A stretch of 21,388 bases of DNA from JANQKX01 sp039028695 (GTDB taxonomy: Bacteria > Pseudomonadota > Alphaproteobacteria > Kiloniellales > Kiloniellaceae), in contig JBCCHN010000087.1 of NCBI GenBank assembly GCA_039028695.1, positions 1 through 21,388 on the forward strand. The letters are read 5' to 3'. A model generated the notes under the pieces. The model had not been told where the DNA came from. It worked only from the letters and a program-made list of their open reading frames with translations, and ran no database searches. A program made the position numbers and the translations under genes. Below are positions 1 to 8,497 of the stretch, in pieces (position 1 is the first letter of the stretch; the number at the start of each line of letters is the position of its first letter).

Positions 1-85
1 GGCCAAGAGAAGCTTTCTGCCTAGACTGTTTCATGACCCAATGGGGTTGCTTTACGCATCCGCCCTTTGCCCCTAAAAGGGTGAC

Positions 86-916
86 ATGGATCTTATTCCG
101 GCAAAGCGCGTAACCGAGGGCGGCACCCCCCTTTGGGTTTGGGGGGACGGTCCCCCGATCATCTTGATCCACGGCGTTCTTGCCGATCACCGTATGTGGT
201 CACGCCAGGTCGCCGGACTCAAACCCCATTTTAAGGTCTGCTGCCTAGACATGTTGGGCCATGGCGAAGCGCCGGATCCACCGGGCAGGCGCTCCCTGCA
301 GGATTTTGTCGATCAAGTGGACGAGACGGTTGACGCTCTGAGCGGCGACATGCGGCTTGGCGGCGACACTCGGCCGGCTCTTATTGGGTTTTCAATGGGC
401 GGACTAGTGGCACAAGCTTACGCCGTTCAGCATCATCGAAAGCTGCGGGGTTTGGTCTTGCTGAATGCTGTGCATGATCGCTCAAGCGACGAACAAAAAC
501 GGGTCTGGGAAAGATATCAAGGCAATGTGCAAGACGGCGTGGAGCATGCCGTCCAGTCCGCCGTTAGACGCTGGTTCAAGCCTTCGGATTATGAGGCCGA
601 CCCCAATGCCATAGAAGATACATTTGCCATCATGCGCGATGGAGATTTTGCCGCCAAATGCAAGGCACACCGGGTTTTCGTGACCGCGGACGGCGAGGTG
701 ACGGGCAAGCTGGGACAAATCTCCTGCCCTGCCCTGGTCATGACCGGAGCGGAAGATACGGGTTCCACACCGGCCATGGCCCGCAAAATGGCAGCGGCGC
801 TACCCAAATCGGAATTGCACATTCTTGAAGATCAGCACCATATGATGCCGGTCCTGGATGCGGCCCGGGTCAACGGGATCCTGATCGACTTCATAAACCG
901 CCTGGCCAAGAACTAA
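86..916 (+). CDS. alpha/beta-fold hydrolase
   Basis: A 276-residue cytoplasmic alpha/beta hydrolase with no signal peptide. The oxyanion-side HG motif (IHG, about residues 28-30) is followed by the nucleophile elbow GFSMGG with Ser103. A late acidic segment (TGAEDTG) and the HH pair near residue 252 (EDQHHMMP) complete a plausible Ser-Asp-His triad. The ATG at 86 follows a good ribosome-binding site (AAGGGTGAC). The layout matches small esterases and lactonases such as the 3-oxoadipate enol-lactonase/BioH-like group, but nothing visible fixes the substrate. A weak hairpin and about 97 bp separate it from tctC, so co-transcription with the transporter is possible but not shown. Confidence 0.9.
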   Translation: MDLIPAKRVTEGGTPLWVWGDGPPIILIHGVLADHRMWSRQVAGLKPHFKVCCLDMLGHGEAPDPPGRRSLQDFVDQVDETVDALSGDMRLGGDTRPALIGFSMGGLVAQAYAVQHHRKLRGLVLLNAVHDRSSDEQKRVWERYQGNVQDGVEHAVQSAVRRWFKPSDYEADPNAIEDTFAIMRDGDFAAKCKAHRVFVTADGEVTGKLGQISCPALVMTGAEDTGSTPAMARKMAAALPKSELHILEDQHHMMPVLDAARVNGILIDFINRLAKN

Positions 917-932
917 GCATGAGATGAAGCTA

Positions 933-954
933 AGCCTTTAACCGGACAAAGGCT
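933..954 (+). terminator. weak hairpin after the hydrolase gene
   Basis: Arms AGCCTTT and AAAGGCT flank an 8-nt loop just downstream of the hydrolase stop codon. No run of T follows, so it is at best a weak terminator or an mRNA 3' end structure. Confidence 0.35.
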
Positions 955-1013
955 GTGTTACCATTAACCCACAACGGCGGATCAATGCCGGAGACCCTTC
1001 AGGGAGAGATCAG

Positions 1014-1997
1014 ATGAAAACACTTGCCAGCCTTTGCCTTGCCCTTTTGGCCGCCCCCCTGGTCGCGGCCGCACCGTCCGAAGCCTTCGAACCCAGCAAC
1101 ACGGAATGTATCGCGCCGGCCAATCCGGGCGGCGGTTGGGATTTCACCTGCCGTCAGGTGGGCAAGACCTTGCAGGACCTAAAGCTAATCCCCGGATCCA
1201 TGCAGGTAACCAACCTCGCCGGCGGCGGCGGCGGCGTCGCCTTTGCTCAGGTCGTCAGCAAGAGAGACGACGATAACGATTTAATCGTGGCCGCTTCCAC
1301 CGCAACGGCAACCCGTCTGGCCCAGGGCGCCTATCCCGGTGGCTCGGCGGACCAGGTGCGCTGGCTGGCCTCGATCGGCGCTGACTATGGCGTTTTGGCG
1401 GTTGCAGCGGACAGCCCCGTCAACAGCTTGCCTGAACTGATGGATCAGGTGAAGGCCGACCCTCGCTCGGTCGCCTTTGCCGGCGGTTCGGCCGTCGGTG
1501 GCTGGGATCACTTGAAGATCTTGCTGACCGCGCAACGGGCCGGCATCGAGGACCTGCGTCAGATCAAATACGTAGCCTTTGACGGGGGTGGTGAAGCGGT
1601 GACCCAGCTTTTGGCCGGCTCGGTGCAAGCCTTTTCTGGGGATGCCTCGGAGGTAAAGGGCTTTGTGGATTCCGGCGACTTGAAAGTCGTGGCCGTCCTC
1701 TCCCCCGAGCGTTTGGAAGGGGGCTTTGCCGACTTCCCGACCGCAAGAGAGCAAGGGATCGATGTGGTGGGCGCCAATTGGCGAGGCTTCTATGCCCCCG
1801 GCGGCATGTCCAACGACGCCTACGACTATTGGGTTCAGCAGATCGGCACGGTTTACGATTCGCCCGAGTGGAAAGAGGTCATGGCACAAAACGGATTGGC
1901 GCCACTCAATTTGCGGGGGCCGGCCTTTCAGGATTTTGTCGATCAATCGATCGCCGACATCACCGAACTCTCCAAGGAAATTGGCCTGATTCAATAA
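1014..1997 (+). CDS. tctC: tripartite tricarboxylate transporter substrate-binding protein (TctC/Bug family)
   Basis: A 327-residue periplasmic solute-binding protein. The N-terminus is a classical Sec signal (MKTLASLCLALLAAPLVAAA) with cleavage expected around residues 20-24. The mature part shows the Bug-family pattern: PANPGGGWDFTCR near the start, where these proteins bind the ligand carboxylate, a glycine-rich GGGGGVAFAQV segment, and a second binding region around AGGSAVGGWDHL. A strong Shine-Dalgarno (GGGAGAG) precedes the ATG. It lies directly upstream of tctB and tctA in the standard C-B-A order, so it should deliver a carboxylate-type substrate to that membrane pair. The substrate (citrate, another tricarboxylate or an organic acid) cannot be read from the sequence. 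Confidence 0.95.
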   Translation: MKTLASLCLALLAAPLVAAAPSEAFEPSNTECIAPANPGGGWDFTCRQVGKTLQDLKLIPGSMQVTNLAGGGGGVAFAQVVSKRDDDNDLIVAASTATATRLAQGAYPGGSADQVRWLASIGADYGVLAVAADSPVNSLPELMDQVKADPRSVAFAGGSAVGGWDHLKILLTAQRAGIEDLRQIKYVAFDGGGEAVTQLLAGSVQAFSGDASEVKGFVDSGDLKVVAVLSPERLEGGFADFPTAREQGIDVVGANWRGFYAPGGMSNDAYDYWVQQIGTVYDSPEWKEVMAQNGLAPLNLRGPAFQDFVDQSIADITELSKEIGLIQ

Positions 1998-2072
1998 GAT
2001 GATGTGCTAAGAAACCGGGGCGCGGCGCCCGTGTCCGCGTCCCTTCCCGCTCAGCAAAGATGGAGATATCCC

Positions 2073-2504
2073 ATGAGTGATCGGGTATTTGGGTGCATCG
2101 GGCTGTTGCTGGCGGTCTTTTTCATCTGGCAAGCATCGCAAATTCAGTTGGGGTTTATCACCGATCCCGTCGGGCCAAAGGTCTTTCCCTACATCATCGG
2201 CGGCGTGCTTGGCCTGTCCAGCCTCTATGCGCTGATCCGCCCCGATCCCGAGGCTCGGTGGCCCCGTCTGACAACACTCTTTGAGATGGCGGTGTCGCTG
2301 GCGGTGATGATCGCCTATGCCGTTCTGTTGCCGGTACTGGGCTTTGTGATCGCCACGGTCTTTGCCGCGGCTTACTTGACCTGGCGCCTGGGGACCTCGC
2401 CCCTATGGTCGCTGGTAACCGGCGTGCTGACCTCGTTGGGGATTTATACCGTGTTTCATCTGATCCTGGGCTTGTCCCTGGCGAAGGGTCCCTTGGGATT
2501 TTAA
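2073..2504 (+). CDS. tctB: tripartite tricarboxylate transporter small membrane subunit
   Basis: A small integral membrane protein of about 143 residues with four hydrophobic segments, typical of TctB. It is the small permease subunit that pairs with TctA. The frame is open from a GTG at 2004, but the ATG at 2073 has a GGAG ribosome-binding site at about 2062-2065, and the protein then begins MSDRVFGCIG directly before the first membrane segment, so I prefer 2073. The 23 residues upstream look untranslated. It lies 75 bp after tctC and 13 bp before tctA. Confidence 0.92.
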   Translation: MSDRVFGCIGLLLAVFFIWQASQIQLGFITDPVGPKVFPYIIGGVLGLSSLYALIRPDPEARWPRLTTLFEMAVSLAVMIAYAVLLPVLGFVIATVFAAAYLTWRLGTSPLWSLVTGVLTSLGIYTVFHLILGLSLAKGPLGF

Positions 2505-2517
2505 GAGAGGCCGCTGC

Positions 2518-4056
2518 GTGGACGTTTTTTCCTCTCTCGCCGACGGTTTTGCCATAGCGCTCACTTGGCAAAACCTTGCCTTGGCTTTGATCGGCTGCTT
2601 GCTCGGGACGATTATCGGCGCCCTGCCCGGCCTTGGCCCCTCCAACGGTGTGGCCATTCTGATCCCTCTGGCCTTTACCCTGGGACTGGAGCCGACCGCG
2701 GCCCTGATCTTGCTGACCAGTGTCTATTACGGGGCCATGTATGGGGGCCGGATCTCGTCGATCTTGCTGAACATCCCAGGCGACGAGCCGGCTTTGATGA
2801 CCACCCTGGATGGCTATCCCATGGCCCAACAAGGCAGGGCTGGCGAAGCCCTCGCCCTGTCCGGCGTAGCGTCCTTTGTCGGGGCTTTTTTTGCCACCTG
2901 GGGACTGGTTTTCCTGGCGCCGCAGTTGGTTAGCATCGCCTTATTGTTCGGGCCGGCGGAGTACTTTGCGCTTTTCACCCTGGCTTTTGCCACCCTGGGC
3001 GGCATCGCTTCGAAAAACCAGGGCAAAGCCGCCTTCGCCGCGGCGTTGGGATTGGGCATCGCCATGATCGGGGTGGACGGACAAACCGGCGTGCCCCGCT
3101 TTACCTTCGGGGAGGTGCATCTTTATGACGGCATCGATTTCCTGGTGGCCCTTGTGGGGCTCTTTGCCCTCTCCGAGGTCTTCGTCTTTTTAGAACAACG
3201 AGGCGAGGCAACCGGCGAGGCCAAAGGCAAGATGAAACTGGGGCGGATCACACCGCGCCTGGCCATCCTGGCAAAATGCGTGCCCACCATGGCCCGCTCC
3301 ACTGTTTTGGGATTCATAGCTGGAGTTCTGCCGGGTGCGGGGGCATCGCTGGGCTCGTTTATCGCCTACTCGGGAGAAAAACGCCTGGCCGACAAGGAAG
3401 GGACTTTTGGCACCGGCGATGAACGGGGATTGGCGGCTCCCGAGGCCGGTAACAACGCCGCCGCCGGCGGGGCCTTGGTGCCCATGCTGGCTCTGGGCGT
3501 TCCGGGATCGGGCACCACAGCGGTCCTTCTGGCCATGCTGTTGGCGCTAAACATCACACCGGGGCCATTGCTTTTTCAGCAAAACCCCGACGTGGTTTGG
3601 GGCCTGATTGCCGCCCTTTTTATCGGTAACGTCATGTTGCTGGCCCTAAACATCCCCATGGTCGGCCTTTTTGTGCGGGTCCTCTTGGTGCCGCCCCGCA
3701 TTCTGATGCCCATCGTCGCCATGGTGTCCTTTGTGGGCATTTACGGAATCTCCGGCTCAAGCTTTGACCTTTTGGTGATGATTGCCTTTGGAGTCTTGGG
3801 CTGGGGCTTGCGCAAAATCGACGTACCCTTGGTGCCCATCATCCTGGGCATACTGCTGGGCAACGCCATGGAGGCAAACCTGCGTCGGGCCCTGACAATC
3901 AGCGACGGGGACTGGTCGATCTTGGTCGCCTCTCCCCTTGCGATAACCCTGTGGGTGATCGCCATCGTGGGCTTCGTCTTGCCAATCCTCTTCGGCAAGA
4001 GGCTGCGCCGCCGCATGGCCGTGAAAAAGGATCAGGCTGGATCAGCGAGCGATTGA
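2518..4056 (+). CDS. tctA: tripartite tricarboxylate transporter large permease subunit
   Basis: A 512-residue multi-spanning membrane protein with the TctA signature early on (GTIIGALPGLGPSNGVA, around residues 30-46) and its counterpart in the second half (VLGFIAGVLPGAGASLGSF). These two GxLPGxG segments are the hallmark of the family and lie in the transport path. The length is normal for TctA. Translation starts at a GTG shortly after the tctB stop, with GAGAGG as ribosome-binding site. It is the secondary-active channel of the tctCBA system. No tctDE two-component regulator is visible next to it. Confidence 0.95.
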   Translation: MDVFSSLADGFAIALTWQNLALALIGCLLGTIIGALPGLGPSNGVAILIPLAFTLGLEPTAALILLTSVYYGAMYGGRISSILLNIPGDEPALMTTLDGYPMAQQGRAGEALALSGVASFVGAFFATWGLVFLAPQLVSIALLFGPAEYFALFTLAFATLGGIASKNQGKAAFAAALGLGIAMIGVDGQTGVPRFTFGEVHLYDGIDFLVALVGLFALSEVFVFLEQRGEATGEAKGKMKLGRITPRLAILAKCVPTMARSTVLGFIAGVLPGAGASLGSFIAYSGEKRLADKEGTFGTGDERGLAAPEAGNNAAAGGALVPMLALGVPGSGTTAVLLAMLLALNITPGPLLFQQNPDVVWGLIAALFIGNVMLLALNIPMVGLFVRVLLVPPRILMPIVAMVSFVGIYGISGSSFDLLVMIAFGVLGWGLRKIDVPLVPIILGILLGNAMEANLRRALTISDGDWSILVASPLAITLWVIAIVGFVLPILFGKRLRRRMAVKKDQAGSASD

Positions 4057-4105
4057 CGCCAAGAACTGGCAAGATCCAGAAGGTGCCCTCAACATCGAAT
4101 CCGCT

Positions 4106-5116
4106 TTATTCCGGTGCTGAGAGATGGAACAGGCAATCGCCCCGCTGAACCCGGCCCGGAATTCTCTTGCAGACCACCTGGCCGGCGGCCTCGAAGGAGA
4201 GCGCGACAGGTTCGGCCCAGGGGGTCTCGGGGCTGTGGATGGCGCCGGCGGGCTGACCCGCCTCAACCCAATCGCCCAGTTCCACATAGGGCTCGAACAG
4301 CCCCACATCGCGGGCATAGCAGTAATCCTGGGCGCCGCGGACCACCATCAGCTGCGGCTGATGCTCTCGCTCGCCGGCCGCGGGGTGGTGATCGATGCAG
4401 CCGACCAGGCCCAGGAAGTCGTGTAAAGCCTTTTCCGTTAGCCGCAAGACCTCGGGCGTGACCGTGCCAGAGCCGCCCAGCTCGGTGAAAAAGGTCAAGG
4501 CACCTTTGTGCTTGGCCATCACATCGGCGGTGCGCCCGTTTTTTTCCGGCGGGCAAAGAATGAGTGAGGGAAAATCCAAGGCCTCGACGATCTGACGCAC
4601 CCGGGCGGAACGGTCCGGCTCATTCTCTAGGATGCCGAAAAAGGTCGGCAGGTAATGCAGGGAACTCCCGCCCGAATGGAGATCCAGAAAATAGTCCATC
4701 CCCTCCATCAGCACTTCACCAATATAGTGGGCAATGATCTGGGTGATGGTGCCTCGGGGATTGCCGGGAAATTCCCGGTTAAGATTGCCCCCATCAATGG
4801 GAGAGGTTCGGGTCCCGGCCATGGCGGCGGGGAAATTGGCCATGGGTAGGATCAAGATCCGGCCGCGCATTTTCTCAGGCTCTAACGTCTTACACAGCTT
4901 AGTAAGGGCCACCTGCCCTTCATATTCATCGCCGTGATTGCCCGACATAAGGAGCACTTGCGGCCCCTCGCCATTTTGGATCTGAACGATGGGAATGGGG
5001 ATCCAGCCATAGGCGGAGCGATGTACCGAATGGGGCAAGCGCAAAAAGCCGCCCTGTTTACCGTCCTTGGTAAAATCGATTTCCGACGTTATTCCGGAAA
5101 TTAAACTTGCATCCAT
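4106..5116 (-). CDS. succinylglutamate desuccinylase/aspartoacylase family deacylase (DoeB-like)
   Basis: An M14-superfamily zinc amidohydrolase. It shows the zinc-binding GNHGDEYEG motif (His and Glu ligands), AGTRTSPIDGGNLNREFPG, the third ligand in DLHSGG, and the catalytic-glutamate region FFTELGGSGT. The pattern most resembles DoeB, the N-alpha-acetyl-diaminobutyrate deacetylase of ectoine breakdown, but no other ectoine gene is nearby, so the substrate is unassigned. The frame is open up to a TTG at 5185. I prefer the ATG at 5116, which has AGGA 8 nt upstream, and the conserved part begins only a few residues later. It converges on tctA with a 49-bp gap. A link with the transporter, such as hydrolysis of an imported acyl amino acid, is inference from position only. 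Confidence 0.85.
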   Translation of the reverse strand: MDASLISGITSEIDFTKDGKQGGFLRLPHSVHRSAYGWIPIPIVQIQNGEGPQVLLMSGNHGDEYEGQVALTKLCKTLEPEKMRGRILILPMANFPAAMAGTRTSPIDGGNLNREFPGNPRGTITQIIAHYIGEVLMEGMDYFLDLHSGGSSLHYLPTFFGILENEPDRSARVRQIVEALDFPSLILCPPEKNGRTADVMAKHKGALTFFTELGGSGTVTPEVLRLTEKALHDFLGLVGCIDHHPAAGEREHQPQLMVVRGAQDYCYARDVGLFEPYVELGDWVEAGQPAGAIHSPETPWAEPVALSFEAAGQVVCKRIPGRVQRGDCLFHLSAPE

Positions 5117-5306
5117 TCCATCCATCCTCATTGCTGCAACGCGCACAGCCTCGCGCAAAGCTGCCGGACTGTGAGCCCTATTCAAGTCTCTTTAGCGCAA
5201 ACTGTCGAGCCACAATCCACGAGGTGACGCCAAGAGATCGGGGCGTTACACTGACCGTCGACAGGGTCCTGCCGTGGCCCAGAATCAGTAAGCCGGAGAG
5301 TATTCC

Positions 5307-6098
5307 ATGATCGTCGAGCAGATTTGGACCGCCAACGCCTATCGCAATTTCAACTATTTGATTGTTTGCCCCGAAACCGGCGAGGCCCTGGCTGTCGACC
5401 CGCTTGACCACAAAAAATGTCTGGCCAAGGCGGGCGAAAGGGGCTGGCGCATCACCCAGGTGCTCAACACCCATGAACACGGCGATCACATCGGGGGCAA
5501 CGGGCCGGTGATGGCCGCAACGGGCGCCAAGCTTCTGGCGCATAAGAACGCCAAAGACACCATACCCGACATGGACGTGGGGTTGGACGCCGGCGATGTG
5601 ATCAAGGTGGGACGCTCGGTAGAGCTAGAGGCCCTGGACACGCCCGGACATACCATGAGCCATGTGTGTCTCATCTCCCACACGGATCGGCCGGCACTCT
5701 TTTGCGGAGACACCCTCTTTAACGCCGGTGCCGGCAATTGCCATAACGGCGGGCACCCCAGCGAACTCTACCATACCTTTGCCGAGCAACTGACTAAGCT
5801 CCCCGACGAGACGCTGATCTATCCGGGCCACGACTACATCACCAATAACTTGGAATTCACACTCGACCGGGAGCCGGATAATGGCCAAGCGGCAGCCCTT
5901 TTAAAGGAGATCGACGGTCAGGACACCAACAACGCCATGATCTCGTCTCTAGGTCTGGAAAAAGAAATCAACACCTTTTTCCGGCTGCACAATCCCACGG
6001 TCATTAAGCGTCTCCAGGAGGCCTTTCCCGACCTGCCCGAGGACCCGGATCCAAAGACGGTGTTTTTGAAACTGCGCGAGTTGCGCAACAGCTGGTAG
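5307..6098 (+). CDS. gloB: metallo-beta-lactamase-fold hydrolase, glyoxalase II-like
   Basis: A 263-residue metallo-beta-lactamase-fold enzyme with a complete binuclear metal site: THEHGDH (His56, His58, Asp60, His61), His115 in TPGHTMSH, Asp135 in FCGDTLF and His175 in IYPGHDY. The C-terminal tail with RELRNSW and the length fit hydroxyacylglutathione hydrolases, which release D-lactate and glutathione from S-lactoylglutathione. The central part (GAGNCHNGGHPSELYHTF) differs from textbook GloB, so it may be a paralogue acting on another thioester. The ATG has a clear GGAGAG site. hspQ follows after 14 bp, so the two are probably co-transcribed. The yghU gene downstream also uses glutathione. 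Confidence 0.85.
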   Translation: MIVEQIWTANAYRNFNYLIVCPETGEALAVDPLDHKKCLAKAGERGWRITQVLNTHEHGDHIGGNGPVMAATGAKLLAHKNAKDTIPDMDVGLDAGDVIKVGRSVELEALDTPGHTMSHVCLISHTDRPALFCGDTLFNAGAGNCHNGGHPSELYHTFAEQLTKLPDETLIYPGHDYITNNLEFTLDREPDNGQAAALLKEIDGQDTNNAMISSLGLEKEINTFFRLHNPTVIKRLQEAFPDLPEDPDPKTVFLKLRELRNSW

Positions 6099-6112
6099 GC
6101 GGAGCTGCCGGC

Positions 6113-6436
6113 ATGGCCTCAGAGATGTCTTGCGCCCGCCTGCAGGTGGGTCAGCCGGTGCATCATAAGCTGTTTGGCTATAGAGGTGTGATCTTCGATG
6201 TGGATCCCATCTTTCAAGGAACGGAAGAGTGGTATCAGGTCATGGCCAAAAGCCAGCCGCCCAAGGATAAGCCCTGGTACCATGTATTGGTCCACGGCGC
6301 GGAGCATACGACCTATGTGGCAGAGCAAAACCTGGAACCCGACCTGACGGGCGAACCCATTGAGCACCCGCTTCGGGATCAGCTTTTTGCCGGCATTCAA
6401 GAGGGCCTTTATATCAGCCGGCAGATCAAAAATTAG
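6113..6436 (+). CDS. hspQ: heat shock protein HspQ
   Basis: A 107-residue protein matching the HspQ/YccV family (hemimethylated-DNA-binding fold). Typical segments are the VGQPVHHKLFGYRGVIFDVDP start, the EEWYQVMAKSQPPKDKPWYHVLV core and the TTYVAEQNLEPD end. In Enterobacteria HspQ acts as a specificity factor for Lon and is involved in turnover of mutant DnaA. That role is family knowledge, not something seen here. The ATG at 6113 has GGAG at 6101-6104. It sits 14 bp behind the glyoxalase-like gene. No heat-shock promoter is visible directly in front of it, so it probably relies on the upstream promoter. Confidence 0.95.
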   Translation: MASEMSCARLQVGQPVHHKLFGYRGVIFDVDPIFQGTEEWYQVMAKSQPPKDKPWYHVLVHGAEHTTYVAEQNLEPDLTGEPIEHPLRDQLFAGIQEGLYISRQIKN

Positions 6437-6486
6437 AGGCGCGACGAAAAAGCCAAAAACATCTTTCGGCACAGGACAGCTTGATT

Positions 6487-6510
6487 TTCTCTACAATTTA
6501 TTGTAGAGAA
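6487..6510. promoter_or_regulatory. perfect 10-bp inverted repeat, candidate operator
   Basis: Arms TTCTCTACAA and TTGTAGAGAA match perfectly around a TTTA spacer, in the 253-bp gap between hspQ and the next gene. It is AT-rich and not followed by a T run, so it looks more like a dimeric repressor site than a terminator. The TACA/TGTA core resembles BlaI/CopY-type boxes, but the spacing is wider than in those. The regulator is unknown. Confidence 0.5.
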
Positions 6511-6689
6511 TGACGCATATTCAAAACCTTATATGAAGGATGGGGGCTCGCCAGCGTCCTGGAAGAACCATGTTTGTGCACCTTCCGAGGCCATTGGGCC
6601 ACCGCAAGGCCTAAGACAAAGCCCGACCGGCAGCCATCAGCGCCGGCGCGGCCTCGATGTTTTCCAATGCACAAATCATGGGGCAAATC

Positions 6690-7088
6690 ATGTCCTACAT
6701 CCGCTTTGTCGCCTTTGAGCGACCCGGCGCCAATGATGCCTCCTATGGGCCTTTTCCTTTAGCCTATCAAAACGCCCGGCACCGTACCCAGCCGCTCTGT
6801 TTTCGACGGGCCTTGCGGGATCAACTCGATTGGTTCGAGGACTATCTGCCCGTACCGGATCGTTTTAGCCACAAACTTGGCCGCACCAGCCGGGGTATCG
6901 GCGTGTGTTGGTTCAAGCCCCAAGCCAAGACCCACATTGGCCGAATGCGGGAGATGTGCGGGATCTTGGAGGAGATCGGCTATCCCATAGATTGCTATCG
7001 CGCAGATCGACCGGGACTGCCGATTTATCAGGATGCCTATCAGCTCGTTGCCTTGGATCATAAGATCCAATCCCGCAAAGCGCGGTGA
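6690..7088 (+). CDS. conserved protein of unknown function
   Basis: About 132 residues, probably cytoplasmic, with no signal or membrane segment. The C-terminal half (GVCWFKPQAKTHIGRMREMCGILEEIGYPIDCYRADRPG, followed by YQDAYQLVALD) reminds me of a widespread uncharacterised bacterial family with a similar 'WFK..A..HI.RM.E....LEE.G......RT.RPG...Y.DE.Q' pattern. I cannot name a function. The frame opens at an ATG at 6657. The ATG at 6690 is preferred because GGGG lies 6 nt before it and the protein then starts MSYIRFVAFERPG. The stop codon lies inside the following terminator hairpin. The gene stands alone and may be controlled through the inverted repeat at 6487-6510. Confidence 0.75.
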   Translation: MSYIRFVAFERPGANDASYGPFPLAYQNARHRTQPLCFRRALRDQLDWFEDYLPVPDRFSHKLGRTSRGIGVCWFKPQAKTHIGRMREMCGILEEIGYPIDCYRADRPGLPIYQDAYQLVALDHKIQSRKAR

Positions 7089-7110
7089 GGTGAAAACCTC
7101 ACCGCGTTTC
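7081..7110 (+). terminator. intrinsic terminator overlapping the stop codon
   Basis: Eleven-bp arms CGCGGTGAGGT and ACCTCACCGCG enclose a GAAA tetraloop, followed by TTTC. The TGA stop of the preceding gene (7086-7088) lies in the left arm. The T tract is short, but the stem is strong. Confidence 0.75.
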
Positions 7111-7206
7111 CATTGAGATGCTTAGGATCCTTCTCGCCCACTTGGACCTGGAACTTTTCCGGCGGGCTTCCTATCTCATGGGGACCGACGTTCTGGGGAG
7201 ACAAAA

Positions 7207-7497
7207 ATGGGCGCCTTTTTTATCGTGACGGTTACCGTCAAAGACCCGGAAAAATTCCAAGAATACGCAGCAAAAGCCGGCCCGACGTTCGCGGCCTTCG
7301 GCGGTAAATTGATTACGAAGGGAAAAGCCGAAAAAACCCTAGCGGGTCATTCCGACCATAAAACAGCAGCAGTTATTGGCTTTCCAGATATCGAGGCGCT
7401 CCACAGCTGGTACCAATCGGATGCTTATCAAGCCCTGATCCCCCTTCGGGACGCGGCCGCAGATATGACCATGACCAGCTATTCAGAACCTTCATAA
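7207..7497 (+). CDS. DUF1330 domain protein
   Basis: A 96-residue protein of the DUF1330 family (ferredoxin-like dimeric alpha-beta barrel). Visible family features are the opening beta strand FFIVTVTVKDPEKFQEYAAKAGPTF, the central GGKLITKG segment, VIGFPDIEALHSWYQSDAYQALIPLR, and a polar C-terminus. GGGGAG lies 7 nt before the ATG. It starts after the terminator at 7081-7110, and yghU follows 28 bp after its stop codon, so the two likely form one transcript. No biochemical role is established for most members of this family. A stress-related role is a guess from the neighbour. Confidence 0.9.
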   Translation: MGAFFIVTVTVKDPEKFQEYAAKAGPTFAAFGGKLITKGKAEKTLAGHSDHKTAAVIGFPDIEALHSWYQSDAYQALIPLRDAAADMTMTSYSEPS

Positions 7498-7525
7498 TTC
7501 AGCATCCACATCAAGGAATGGAACC

Positions 7526-8407
7526 TTGCCAATGAGTGAATCGTCCTCTTATACACCGCCCAAAGTCTGGACCTGGGACTCGGAAAACGGCGGTACTTTT
7601 GGGAAAACCAACCGCCCTGTTGCCGGCTCGACACATGAAAAAGAACTCCCAGTCGGGCAGCACCCCCTTCAACTCTACTCGCTGGCCACGCCAAATGGCG
7701 TGAAAATCACCGTGATGTTGGAGGAACTGCTCGCGCTTGGTTTTAAGGACGCGGAGTATAATGCCCACTTGATTGAAATCGGCGACGGTCATCAGTTCAG
7801 CAGCGGCTTTGTGGGCGTCAATCCGAACTCGAAAATTCCAGCCCTGATGGATATGAGTGGCTCATCGCCGGTTCGAATTTTTGAATCCGGTGCAATCCTG
7901 CATTATCTTGGAGAAAAGTTTGGCGCCTTTATACCTGATGATCCTGCCGCCCGCGCGGAGTGCATGTCATGGCTTTTTTGGCAAATGGGCAGCGCGCCCT
8001 ACTTGGGCGGTGGATTTGGCCACTTTTATTCCTACGCACCCGAAAAAATGAAGTACCCCATCGACCGCTACGCCATGGAGGTCAAACGCCAACTCGACCT
8101 GCTAGACCGCCATTTGGCGGATAAGTCCTTCATCTGCGGGGACGACTATTCCATCGCCGATATGGCTATTTGGCCTTGGTACGGCGCCCTCGCGCTGGGC
8201 CGGCTCTATGGGGCCGGAGAGTTTTTGGATGTTTCGAGCTATGCAAACCTTGCCCATTGGAGCCAAGAGATCGGCAAGCGGGATGCGGTGCAACGGGGCC
8301 GGATGGTCAATCGGACTTGGGGAGAGCCCGAGGAGCAGCTTCACGAACGCCATGACGCCAGCGATTTTCACCACAAGACTCAGGACAAAATTGCCCCTGA
8401 TCAATAA
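7526..8407 (+). CDS. yghU: glutathione-dependent disulfide-bond oxidoreductase YghU
   Basis: A glutathione S-transferase-like protein of 291-293 residues that matches YghU almost throughout. It has the start YTPPKVWTWDSENGGTFGKTNRPVAG, THEKELPVG, the thioredoxin-fold part LYSLATPNGVKITVMLEELLALG, NPNSKIPAL, ESGAILHYLGEKFG, and the end QLHERHDASDF. The E. coli enzyme binds two glutathiones and reduces disulfides with no catalytic cysteine. The frame may start at a TTG at 7526, 8 nt after AAGGA, or at the ATG at 7532, which lies two codons later and gives the usual N-terminus. It is probably co-transcribed with the DUF1330 gene. No terminator is obvious in the 90 bp before the convergent gene. 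Confidence 0.96.
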   Translation: MPMSESSSYTPPKVWTWDSENGGTFGKTNRPVAGSTHEKELPVGQHPLQLYSLATPNGVKITVMLEELLALGFKDAEYNAHLIEIGDGHQFSSGFVGVNPNSKIPALMDMSGSSPVRIFESGAILHYLGEKFGAFIPDDPAARAECMSWLFWQMGSAPYLGGGFGHFYSYAPEKMKYPIDRYAMEVKRQLDLLDRHLADKSFICGDDYSIADMAIWPWYGALALGRLYGAGEFLDVSSYANLAHWSQEIGKRDAVQRGRMVNRTWGEPEEQLHERHDASDFHHKTQDKIAPDQ

Positions 8408-8497
8408 GGATTTAGGCTAAGCGGGCATCGAGAATTGCGAGGTAAGGTGCCCGATGATGCGGAAAATGGCGGTGATCCGAGTGGCATGGGTTTGATG

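Noticed and set aside
1..85. 3' end of a preceding gene (frame ending in TAG at 22-24)
   Set aside because: Only seven codons are visible, which is too few to support a call.
1281..1994. Long minus-strand frame of 237 codons
   Set aside because: It lies fully inside tctC on the other strand, a typical shadow of a GC-rich gene, with no family features.
2004..2072. GTG at 2004 as the tctB start
   Set aside because: No ribosome-binding site and a non-TctB-like N-terminus. The ATG at 2073 has a GGAG site and gives the usual start.
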